NCBI RefSeq assembly: GCF_030815485.1
Contig: NZ_JAUSWV010000002.1
Span: 1-64,000 of the forward strand
Reading direction: 5' to 3'
Source of the DNA: Streptomyces rishiriensis
GTDB taxonomy: Bacteria; Actinomycetota; Actinomycetes; Streptomycetales; Streptomycetaceae
Length of the DNA: 64,000 bases
Below the pieces are notes generated by a model. That model saw only the letters and a list, made by a program, of their open reading frames with translations. It made no database searches and had not been told where the DNA came from. Shown here in pieces: positions 7,916-15,574 of this stretch. Positions within the stretch are counted from its first letter, which is position 1; the number at the start of each line of letters is the position of its first letter. The translations under genes were made by a program, and so were the position numbers.

Positions 7916-8905
7916 GTGAGCAACGTGGAAAGCGAACCTGCCGTACTGCGGTGCGGAGCACCGGTCGACGACGGCCGACCGGACGCAGCGCCCCGGGTGG
8001 ACGTGCTGTCGGCGCGGGAGGTGCCGCTGGGTGGCCCGCGGGCGATGCATGTGCGGCGGACCCTGCCACAGCGGGCCCGGACGCTGATCGGAGCCTGGTG
8101 CTTCGCCGACCACTACGGCCCCACCGACGCCACCGAGACGGGCGGCATGGATGTCGCCCCGCACCCGCACACCGGTTTGCAGACGGTGAGCTGGCTGTTC
8201 GAGGGGGAGATCGAGCACGAGGACACGCTCGGCACCCGCGCCCTGATCCGGCCCGGCGAGATGAACCTCATGACCGGTGGTTACGGCATCGCCCACTCGG
8301 AGATCTCCGCCCCGGACACCACGGTCCTCCACGGCGTCCAGCTGTGGGTGGCGCTGCCCGGGCAGCACCGGAACGCCGACCGGGACTTCCAGCGCCACGT
8401 CCCGGAAACCGTGCGGGTCGACGGGGCCGAGATCAGGGTCTTCCTCGGCTCGCTCGCCCAAAGCACCTCTCCGGTGCGGACCTTCACACCCCTGCTCGGT
8501 GCCGAGATCACCCTCGAACCGCGCGCGACGGTCACTCTCTCCGTGGACCCCGCCTTCGAGCACGGCCTTCTCGTGGACAGCGGGGAGGTCCGCCTGATCG
8601 ACACCGGTCTGCACCCGGCCGAACTCGGCTACGTGCCCTGCGGTGCCGACACCCTGACGGTGGTCAACGACTCGGACCGTCCGGCGCGGACGATCCTGCT
8701 CGGAGGCCCTCCATTCGAGGAGGAGATCGTCATGTGGTGGAACTTCGTCGGCCGCAGCCACGAGGACATCGTCCGGGCCCGAGAGGACTGGGAGGCGTCC
8801 TCCGACCGCTTCGGCGTCGTCGAGGGCTATCCGGGGCGCCGCCTTCCCGCGCCGGCCCTGCCGAACGCCGTCATCATGCCGCGGGGGAATCCCCCGCGCC
8901 CCTGA
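7916..8905 (+). CDS. Pirin family protein (second copy)
   Basis: A 329-residue bicupin with the pirin signature: HYGPTDATETGGMDVAPHPH near residues 62-81, HTGLQTVSWLFEGEIEHED after it, and GYGIAHSE further on. The C-terminal cupin ends with VMWWNFVGRS, typical of the YhhW/YhaK-like branch. It differs from the pirin at 4715, so they are not a recent duplication. The GTG start follows GAGGCGG. A short GC hairpin (8881-8897, seven-bp stem) overlaps its last codons and may help end the transcript. The shared palindrome upstream places it in the MarR regulon. Confidence 0.9.
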   Translation: MSNVESEPAVLRCGAPVDDGRPDAAPRVDVLSAREVPLGGPRAMHVRRTLPQRARTLIGAWCFADHYGPTDATETGGMDVAPHPHTGLQTVSWLFEGEIEHEDTLGTRALIRPGEMNLMTGGYGIAHSEISAPDTTVLHGVQLWVALPGQHRNADRDFQRHVPETVRVDGAEIRVFLGSLAQSTSPVRTFTPLLGAEITLEPRATVTLSVDPAFEHGLLVDSGEVRLIDTGLHPAELGYVPCGADTLTVVNDSDRPARTILLGGPPFEEEIVMWWNFVGRSHEDIVRAREDWEASSDRFGVVEGYPGRRLPAPALPNAVIMPRGNPPRP

Positions 8906-8925
8906 CCTCCTTCGCCTCTGCACGG

Positions 8926-9407
8926 AAGCTGTGGCGGCAGGCATCACATGAACCCGTCCTCAGTACTCCGGTACTCCGGTACTCCGGCCTGTCCGTCGCC
9001 GACTACGCCGCGCTCGTCCACCTCGCGGACGCGCCCGGCGGCCGTACGCGCTCCGCGGCTCTGGCCCCGCGAGTGTGGGCTGGGAGAAGAGTCGGATGTC
9101 GCACCAGGTTTCCCGCAGGGTGAAGCGAAGGCCGGTCGTTCGTGAGGGATGCCCTGAGGACGGACGCGGCACATCCGGGGTCATCATCCCCGAAGGGCGG
9201 GAGATGAGCGCGGCGGCCGGGCCCTGCCATGTCGAGGCTGTGCGCCGTCTGTTCGTCGGCCCCCAGCCCCAGGACCTCAAGGTGCTCACCGGCTTCGCGA
9301 GACGAGTTCTCGAGCACCTGGAGCAGCGGACCATGCAGGAGGGCGGTCGGCCGGGCCCGCGAGATCGGAACAGAGGTGCGCAGGGCGCGCCACGAGAGTA
9401 CAGTTGA
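8926..9407 (+). pseudogene. Frameshifted MarR family regulator
   Basis: The first frame encodes LSVADYAALVHLADAPGGRT (8990-9050), the equivalent of the dimerisation and early DNA-binding region of the intact MarR at 6535. After a shift at about 9068-9080 another frame gives GWEKSRMSHQVSRRVKRRPV and HVEAVRRLFVGPQPQDLKVL. The GWEKSRMSHQ block is nearly identical to the recognition helix of the first MarR. A triplicated TACTCCGG (8964-8987) lies in the N-terminal part. It is immediately upstream of the flavin monooxygenase and was probably its former regulator. A sequencing error is the alternative to decay. Confidence 0.7.
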
Positions 9408-9418
9408 CGTATCAACTA
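9401..9418. promoter_or_regulatory. MarR-type operator upstream of the flavin monooxygenase
   Basis: CAGTTGACGTATCAACTA is a 16-of-18 palindrome of the same design as the other four sites. It ends 17 bp before the monooxygenase ATG, the same distance as at the marR gene. Confidence 0.65.
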
Positions 9419-9435
9419 ATGAAAGGCTGAGGACG

Positions 9436-10542
9436 ATGCAGTTCGGCATCTTCACCGTCGGCGATGTGGCCGCTGACCCGGCCACGGGCCGCACCCCGAC
9501 GGAGCATGAGCGGATCAAGGCGATGGTCACCATCGCGCAGAAGGCCGAAGAGGTCGGACTGGACGTCTTCGCCACCGGCGAGCACCACAACCGGCCGTTC
9601 GTGCCGTCATCGCCGACCACGATGCTGGGATGGATCGCCGCGCGTACCGAACGGATCATCCTCTCCACGTCCACCACGCTGATCACCACCAACGACCCGG
9701 TCAAGATCGCCGAGGACTACGCGATGCTTCAGCACCTGGCCGACGGCCGGGTCGACCTGATGATGGGCCGCGGCAACACCGGCCCGGTCTATCCGTGGTT
9801 CGGCAAGGACATCCGCGAGGGCATCAACCTCGCCGTCGAGAACTACGCCCTGCTGCGCCGGCTGTGGCGCGAGGACGTCGTCGACTGGGAGGGGAAGTTT
9901 CGCACTCCCCTCCAGGGCTTCACCTCCACGCCGCGGCCCCTGGACGACGTACCGCCGTTCGTCTGGCACGGTTCCATCCGCTCCCCGGAGATCGCCGAGC
10001 AGGCCGCCTACTACGGCGACGGCTTCTTCCACAACAACATCTTCTGGCCCAAGGAACACACCAAGAAGATGATCGACCTGTACCGGGAGCGGTACGCGCA
10101 CTACGGTCACGGCACGCCCGAGGAGGCCGTCGTCGGCCTCGGCGGCCACGTCTACATGCGCCGCAACTCCCAGGACGCCGTCCGCGAGTTCCGCCCGCAC
10201 TTCGACAACTCACCGGTGATGGGCGGCGGGATATCCATGGAGGAGTACATGGAGCAGACCCCGCTGACCGTCGGCACCCCCGAGCAGGTCATCGAGAAGA
10301 CGCTCAGCTTCCGCGAGTACGCAGGCGACTACCAGCGCCAGCTGTTCATCGTGGACGGCGGCGGAGTCCCGCTGGAGACCGCGCTGGAGCAGATCGAGAT
10401 GCTGGGGCAGGAGGTCGTGCCGGTACTGCGCGAGGAGTTCGCCAGGAACCGGCCGGCCGACGTGCCCGACGCCCCCACCCACGCTTCCCTGCTCGCCGCC
10501 CACGACGCCGAGCACGCGGCGACCGCCGAACCGGCGGCCTGA
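9436..10542 (+). CDS. LLM-class flavin-dependent oxidoreductase
   Basis: A luciferase-like TIM-barrel monooxygenase of 368 residues. MQFGIFTVGD at the N-terminus, ATGEHHNRPF near residues 36-45, LMMGRGNTGPVYPWFG near 107-122 and the C-terminal VGTPEQVIEKT are typical of the group that uses reduced FMN from a partner reductase. I start at the ATG at 9436, preceded by GAAAGG/GAGGA, because upstream in-frame sequence belongs to the MarR remnant. It is the last member of the proposed MarR regulon, probably oxidising an electrophilic or aromatic compound; the substrate is unknown. Confidence 0.9.
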   Translation: MQFGIFTVGDVAADPATGRTPTEHERIKAMVTIAQKAEEVGLDVFATGEHHNRPFVPSSPTTMLGWIAARTERIILSTSTTLITTNDPVKIAEDYAMLQHLADGRVDLMMGRGNTGPVYPWFGKDIREGINLAVENYALLRRLWREDVVDWEGKFRTPLQGFTSTPRPLDDVPPFVWHGSIRSPEIAEQAAYYGDGFFHNNIFWPKEHTKKMIDLYRERYAHYGHGTPEEAVVGLGGHVYMRRNSQDAVREFRPHFDNSPVMGGGISMEEYMEQTPLTVGTPEQVIEKTLSFREYAGDYQRQLFIVDGGGVPLETALEQIEMLGQEVVPVLREEFARNRPADVPDAPTHASLLAAHDAEHAATAEPAA

Positions 10543-10646
10543 CACCATACGATCATCAGACGCTCCGTCAGCCGGTCATTGGGTGCGGCGATGCCGGGTT
10601 CCTCCGACTTGCGCGGCGAGGCGGGCGGTCAGGCTACGGGGCGGAT

Positions 10647-11000
10647 TCACACACCGGTTGCCCGTCGCAACGCGGCTTCCAGCCGGTCGCGGACCTCGGT
10701 CTGGGCGGCGATCCGTTGGTTGAGGACCGCCAGCCGTTCCAGGGCGACCCGCAGGCCCGTGTCGGATGGCGGTGCCGCAGCCACATCTCTGTCCAGACAC
10801 GGCAGGAACACCCGCACGTCGTCCAGGTTGAGTCCAACGGCCAGCAGGTGGCGGATGTTGCGGACTCGCACCACGGTCCGTTCGTCATAGACGCGGTAGC
10901 CGTTGGGGGCCCGTTCGGAAGAGATCAGTCCCGCCTGCTCGTAGTGCCGCAGCGCACGGGCGGTCGTCCCAGTCGCCCTGGCCAGCTCACCGATTCGCAC
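10647..11000 (-). CDS. MerR family transcriptional regulator
   Basis: A 117-residue MerR protein. RIGELARATGTTARALRHYE forms the N-terminal winged helix, followed by GYRVYDERTVVRVRNIRHLL and a coiled dimerisation helix ending near residue 110. The effector domain is short, as in redox or drug-sensing members; Cys68 in FLPCLDRD is the only Cys. The GTG at 10998-11000 is the start, with GGAGGTGGG just upstream. It lies 26 bp downstream of the SDR gene on the same strand and likely regulates it. Confidence 0.88.
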   Translation of the reverse strand: MRIGELARATGTTARALRHYEQAGLISSERAPNGYRVYDERTVVRVRNIRHLLAVGLNLDDVRVFLPCLDRDVAAAPPSDTGLRVALERLAVLNQRIAAQTEVRDRLEAALRRATGV

Positions 11001-11026
11001 CCGTCCCACCTCCCAGGCCACTCCTA

Positions 11027-11794
11027 TCACGCGACGACCGCTCCGCCGTCGACCGGGAGTACGACTCCGGTGACGAACGATGCAGCCGGGGCGGCAAGTT
11101 GGGTGATCGCCCAGGCCACCTCCTCGGGGCGGCCGATCCGGGCCAGCGGGGTGTGCGCGAGCTGCCACTCCCGCACCGCTGCCATCCGCTCCGGCGTCAG
11201 GCCCTGGTGCTTGCCGATGGGGGTGGCGATCGCGCCGGGGGCGACTGCCACCACCCGGACCCCGCGGGGTGCCAGCTCGACCGCCCAACTGCGGGTCAGC
11301 AGCTCCAGAGCGGTCTTGGTCGCCGCATAGACCGAGTTGCCCGGCCAGGCCCGCTGCCCCACGGACGTACTGACATTGACGATCACCCCGCCCGACGCCT
11401 CCAGGAGCGGCAGCGCGGCCTGAGCCAGCAGGGTGGGGGCGACGAGGTTGGTGGCGAGCTGAGTCTCGATCATCTCCGGTGTCAGCGTGCCGAGGGCGCC
11501 GCCGCGCACGATGCCGGCGTTGTTGACCAGCACGTCCAGCCGACCGTGTGTCCCCAGCACGACCTGGAGAATCCGATCGGGCTCGCCCTTGGCGGTGATG
11601 TCGGCGGTCAGCGGTGTGATCCGGTCGTTCCCGGCAGCAGTTTCCTTGAGCGGCTCGACTCGCCGCCCGATCGCGACCACGCGGGCGCCCTCGGCGGCGA
11701 AGGCGCGGGCGGTGGCCCGGCCGATCCCGGTGCCGGCTCCGGTGACGGCGACGATCCTGCTGATTTTCGGTGCGGTGCTGTTCATGCCGGTCAT
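11027..11794 (-). CDS. SDR family NAD(P)-dependent oxidoreductase
   Basis: A classical short-chain dehydrogenase of about 255 residues. It shows VTGAGTGIGRA (cofactor motif, residues ~18-28), VNNAGIV (~89-95), the catalytic Ser in VNVSTS and the YAATK active site (~159-163). RRVEP after the second strand suggests NADP preference. The start could be the ATG at 11794 or the one nine bases later; neither has a good ribosome-binding site. It is first of a two-gene unit with the MerR regulator. Confidence 0.92.
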   Translation of the reverse strand: MTGMNSTAPKISRIVAVTGAGTGIGRATARAFAAEGARVVAIGRRVEPLKETAAGNDRITPLTADITAKGEPDRILQVVLGTHGRLDVLVNNAGIVRGGALGTLTPEMIETQLATNLVAPTLLAQAALPLLEASGGVIVNVSTSVGQRAWPGNSVYAATKTALELLTRSWAVELAPRGVRVVAVAPGAIATPIGKHQGLTPERMAAVREWQLAHTPLARIGRPEEVAWAITQLAAPAASFVTGVVLPVDGGAVVA

Positions 11795-12149
11795 CGTTCA
11801 ACCCTGCCGCCAGTGGCAAGGTCAAGCAGCGACTGACGAGTCACCGCGGGTGGCCCCGGGAACGCAGCGACACAGGTTCCTCCAGCCTCGGAGGCGGAAC
11901 TCGTGTCAAGAGGGCGGGCTTGTGGTCACTGACCGGGTGACATGGAGCGTCAGTTCAACCTGACTTGACGCCCCACACTCGATGTCGTCGACGGGCCAGG
12001 AACGGGGAATGGGGGCGCATGAAGATACCGAGCGGCGAGGCCATATGCTGCAACGGGCAAGGCAGGTGCTGTCATGCGTCGCACCCGTCAGTTGCAGCCG
12101 CGTGCCCCATTCCGTATCAGGTACCGACGAACGACCTGGAGGTTGACCG

Positions 12150-12794
12150 GTGATCACTCTGACCGCAGTCGGAGGAGTGGCCCTGGTCGAACTGGGCATG
12201 GCGCTGACTCCGGGACCGAACATGATCCACCTCGCCTCCCGCGCGATCACCCAAGGCCGCAGGGCGGGCTTGGTCAGCCTCAGTGGGACCGCCGTGGGAT
12301 TCGTGTGCTACCTGCTGGCCGCGGCTGCGGGCCTGTCTGCGTTGTTCGCCGCCGTGCCGGTGGCGTTCACGGTGGTCAAGCTTGCCGGGGCCGCCTACCT
12401 GGCCTACCTCGCGTGGGACATGCTCAAGCCCGGCGGCCGCTCGCCCTTCGCGCCATCCCAGAACCTGCCTCCGGTCTCCGATGCCCGCCTGTTCTCCATG
12501 GGGCTGCTGACCAACCTGCTCAACCCCAAGATCGCTCTTATGTATGCCGCCCTGCTGCCCCAGTTCTTGGACCCGCAGCAAGGCCCGGCCTGGGGACAAC
12601 TGCTCCAGCTCGGCGGTGTGCAGATCGTCGTGGGGATCTCCGTGAACGCTCTGATCATGCTGAGCGCAGCGCGGGTGTCAGGGTTCCTGGCTGCCCGGCC
12701 CCGTGCCATGACCGCCCAACGGTTCACGGCGGGCGGCCTGCTCGGCGCCTTCGCGCTGCGCACCGCCCTGTCCCGCAGTGCTGTCACCACCTGA
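12150..12794 (+). CDS. LysE/RhtB family amino-acid exporter
   Basis: A 214-residue inner-membrane protein with about six helices. The family signature GMALTPGPNMIHLASRAIT lies at residues 16-34 and FSMGLLTNLLNPK near 113-125. These are hallmark segments of the LysE/RhtB/CadD exporters of amino acids or homoserine lactones. The GTG start follows CTGGAGG. It stands alone: the 314 bp upstream, shared with the divergent SDR gene, holds no recognisable gene or operator. Confidence 0.9.
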   Translation: MITLTAVGGVALVELGMALTPGPNMIHLASRAITQGRRAGLVSLSGTAVGFVCYLLAAAAGLSALFAAVPVAFTVVKLAGAAYLAYLAWDMLKPGGRSPFAPSQNLPPVSDARLFSMGLLTNLLNPKIALMYAALLPQFLDPQQGPAWGQLLQLGGVQIVVGISVNALIMLSAARVSGFLAARPRAMTAQRFTAGGLLGAFALRTALSRSAVTT

Positions 12795-12968
12795 GCCAGG
12801 CTCACATCACTGTGGAACCAGTCCTGTTGTGAGCGCCGAGCCGGAGACGGGTACCTTGATGGCCCCCGGGGCTGCCAGGAACTCGCCCTTCCCAGCCCAC
12901 CGCCCAACCGCCCAGGCCGCCTTGAGGATCGCGCGGGCCGTCAAAAGTTGAGGTCCGTCCCGACTCCG

Positions 12969-14357
12969 TCAGGCAAGTCGATTGTCGGGTGAAGGGCTGT
13001 CGGGCTCTGCCAGGGAGACCTTCAGCCGACTGCTGTCGGAGCCGGTGACTGTCGTACGTGTTGTGCGCTGATACATCCTGGCGATGGCCGCGCACTGAAC
13101 TGCCATGGCCAGCGCCATGGCCAGGCAGATGCCGGGCAGCCCCGAACCTGACAGGCTGTATGCAAGAGCGAGTTGGAGCGCCACGCCGCATACCGTGATC
13201 CGCGCGAGGGCCGGGCTGCCACCGCTGCCCTCGAACACCCCGCCCAGCGCGATGAAGCCAGCCAGAAGCACCAAGTACGGCCCCAGGCAGCGCAGATACA
13301 GGGCCCCCGTCTCGGCCACCTCTCCCTCACTGCCGAAGGTCCGCATGATCAACGGCCCGGCGGCGAGCAGTGTGAGCATGGCCGTGAGTCCGAGCGATGC
13401 GGCGAGGAGCAACACCTGTCGTCCGATGGCCCGCCTCTCATCGCGTCCGGCACCGAGCAGATGAGCGGTGCGGATGGAGGCGGCCTGGCGTATCGCGTAG
13501 AAGGCCATGGTCGCGACGTACATCGCCTTCGTCGCGATGCCGTACGCGGCGACCTCGCTGACGCCGATCCGGGCGACGATGGCGACGAGCGCGAGCGCCC
13601 CCGCCATCCGTACGACGAAGTCGGCCGACATGGGAAACCCGGTCGCAGCCGTCCTGCGCACATCGGCGCTGAGCGAACCGGCCCGGTGCTGGGCCGCCTG
13701 GGCCGCCTGTCGCAGCACGCCGTTACGGTGCAGCGCCACGAAACCGCACATGAGCGCGACCGCCCGGCCCAGCACTGTGGCGATCGCCGCCCCACGCACC
13801 CCGAGGTCGAGTCCCAGGATGAACAAGGGATCCAGCCCGAGAATCAGACCGTTCGCGAGGATCGCGAGCTTCATCGGGGTGCGGGTATCGCCCGCACCTT
13901 TGAGGATGCCATCGACGACGTTGGTGGCGAAGAACACCGCGATTCCTGGCAGTGCGATCGAGAAATAGCCAGTGGTGAGGGGCAGTGAGTCGCCGCCGCT
14001 GCCGCCGAGTACGAGGTGGGCGAGCGGTTCGCGGCACAGGTATCCACCGATGGCGACCAAGGGTGTGACGAGCGCCCACAAGGCCCATCCGCCGCGCACG
14101 GCGGAACGCATCGCTGCCGAATCCCCCGCTCCTCTGGCTCGTGCGACGAGCACGGTCGTGCCCGAGCCGGCGACGAGGATGACGCCGAGCAGCAGGTTCT
14201 CAGCATTTGTGGCGACAGCCACCGCGGCAACGGCGTCCGCGCCGAGCCGGGCCACCCAGACCATGTTGATGATCCCGGCCGTGACCCCCGCGAGCAGCTC
14301 GAAGTAGACCGGATACGCGAGCGACACCAGCCTGCGTCGGTGTTCTGCTGCCCCCAT
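12969..14357 (-). CDS. MATE family efflux transporter
   Basis: A 462-residue multidrug and toxin extrusion transporter with twelve hydrophobic segments. Two homologous halves are visible: YPVYFELLAGVTAGIINMVW with the VARLGADAVAAVAVA stretch at the start, and a second half beginning near residue 245. It would export cationic drugs or metabolites using an ion gradient. It diverges from a PadR gene with a 41-bp palindromic element between them, so it is the likely PadR target. Confidence 0.92.
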   Translation of the reverse strand: MGAAEHRRRLVSLAYPVYFELLAGVTAGIINMVWVARLGADAVAAVAVATNAENLLLGVILVAGSGTTVLVARARGAGDSAAMRSAVRGGWALWALVTPLVAIGGYLCREPLAHLVLGGSGGDSLPLTTGYFSIALPGIAVFFATNVVDGILKGAGDTRTPMKLAILANGLILGLDPLFILGLDLGVRGAAIATVLGRAVALMCGFVALHRNGVLRQAAQAAQHRAGSLSADVRRTAATGFPMSADFVVRMAGALALVAIVARIGVSEVAAYGIATKAMYVATMAFYAIRQAASIRTAHLLGAGRDERRAIGRQVLLLAASLGLTAMLTLLAAGPLIMRTFGSEGEVAETGALYLRCLGPYLVLLAGFIALGGVFEGSGGSPALARITVCGVALQLALAYSLSGSGLPGICLAMALAMAVQCAAIARMYQRTTRTTVTGSDSSRLKVSLAEPDSPSPDNRLA

Positions 14358-14367
14358 GACCGCACCC

Positions 14368-14408
14368 CTCTTTTCGCTGTACCTCTAATCGAGGTACAGC
14401 GAAAAGAG
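14368..14408. promoter_or_regulatory. PadR operator, perfect 18-bp inverted repeat
   Basis: CTCTTTTCGCTGTACCTC (14368-14385) and its exact complement (14391-14408) flank the 5-bp centre TAATC. It sits 10 bp upstream of the MATE ATG and about 60 bp upstream of the padR ATG. TACCTC and GAGGTA inner half-sites are reminiscent of PadR sites. It would block both promoters. Confidence 0.75.
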
Positions 14409-14467
14409 ATAGCATGACAGGACGGGACAGGCAAGCGCGCTGCCATGCGCAGGAAGGAGCTCGATGC

Positions 14468-14992
14468 ATGCTGGAGCTGTCGATTCTGGGATTCCTCTTC
14501 GAGGAGCCCCAGCACGGATACGAGGTGAAAGCCCGTATCCAGGGGCTCAGTGGCCACATCCGCCCGGTAAGTGACGGGGCGCTCTATCCGGCCATCTCCC
14601 GGCTGGTGAAAGCGGGTCTGGTCGAGCAGCGCACCGAGCCCGGAAGCGCTGCCGCGCCCCGCCGGATCCTGTCCCTCACCGAGGCGGGCCGCACCGAACT
14701 GCTGGCCCGGTTGCGGCACCCGAAGGAAGCCGAAATCACCGATGGGCAGCGCTTCTTCACCCTGCTCGCGTTCCTGCGCCATCTCCCGGACCATGCCGAG
14801 CAGGCCGCGGTCCTGCGCCGTCGGCAGACCTTCCTCGACATCCCAGCGAGCTTCTTCTACCGCGGTGGCGAGCCCGTACGGGCCGAGGAGGCGCCGGATC
14901 TTTTCCGGCAGGGCATGCTGCGCATCGCTCGCGCCACCAGCACCGAGGAGAAGAAGTGGCTGGCCGAGGCGATCGCCAGCCTGGAGGGTTGA
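14468..14992 (+). CDS. PadR family transcriptional regulator
   Basis: A 174-residue winged-helix regulator. LELSILGFLFEEPQHGYEVK (residues 2-21) and DGALYPAISRLVKAGLVEQR (~38-57) are the PadR signature, followed by a C-terminal helical dimerisation domain of the Vir-like long type. The ATG at 14468 has AAGGAG ten bases upstream; the earlier in-frame ATG at 14414 would add a non-conserved leader. It is divergent from the MATE pump and probably represses both genes until the pump's substrate binds. Confidence 0.9.
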   Translation: MLELSILGFLFEEPQHGYEVKARIQGLSGHIRPVSDGALYPAISRLVKAGLVEQRTEPGSAAAPRRILSLTEAGRTELLARLRHPKEAEITDGQRFFTLLAFLRHLPDHAEQAAVLRRRQTFLDIPASFFYRGGEPVRAEEAPDLFRQGMLRIARATSTEEKKWLAEAIASLEG

Positions 14993-15121
14993 GCGCAGTC
15001 CGGTGGCCGAGCCCGGACGCGCGCTTGATACTCCTCGACGAGTCCTTGTCGTCCCCGTATGCGACGTGTCGTCTCAGCGCTCTTCGCGAAGACCTCTCTG
15101 CAGTTCGTCAGCTCCCCTTCG

Positions 15122-15529
15122 TCAGGTGTAGCGGCGCAGTACCAGCCGCCGGCTGCCGTTCTCCTCGACCACATCGGTGTCCACCTCGTAGCCGTTGTCC
15201 TCGGCGTAGCGCAACGCCGCGGCGTGGCCGTAGGCGCGGGTGACCTCGGTCAGCCAGGGCTGGTCGTAGCGGGACCTGTCGTGCTCGCTGATGATGGCCT
15301 CGAAGGTGCCGTCGTCGCGGCGGCGGAAGCCGATGTCGTTGCTGAGACGGCCGATGTGCGCCCGGCGGATGATCACTTCGGCGCGGTCCGGGCGGGCGTC
15401 GCCCTGGTAGCCGTAGAGGGTCTGCGGGGTGTCGTGGCATTCGACGGTGGTGAAGCCGGTCGAGGCCAGGGCTTGGACGAGCAGGTCCGGGTCGCGCAGT
15501 GCCGTGCGGACTCGGGTGAAGTGGGACAT
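15122..15529 (-). CDS. DUF1257 (Ycf35-like) protein
   Basis: A 135-residue protein. MSHFTRVRTALRDPDLLVQA at the N-terminus, the central YGYQGDARPDRAEVIIRR and the ending RYAEDNGYEV match DUF1257, the family of plastid/cyanobacterial Ycf35. Its function is not established. GAGGAG precedes the ATG. It is the last gene of the seven-gene minus-strand operon 22121-15122, 45 bp after the Hsp70-like gene. DUF1257 proteins are, from memory, often found with Ycf46-type AAA ATPases and DUF2997, and both occur here. Confidence 0.82.
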   Translation of the reverse strand: MSHFTRVRTALRDPDLLVQALASTGFTTVECHDTPQTLYGYQGDARPDRAEVIIRRAHIGRLSNDIGFRRRDDGTFEAIISEHDRSRYDQPWLTEVTRAYGHAAALRYAEDNGYEVDTDVVEENGSRRLVLRRYT

Positions 15530-15574
15530 CGCGATCTCCTCGGGGCTCGGCGGCAGGGGGGCGGGAGCGGGTCG

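Noticed and set aside
8881..8897. Short GC hairpin at the end of the second pirin as a separate terminator entry
   Set aside because: The stem is only seven pairs and overlaps codons; mentioned in the gene entry instead.
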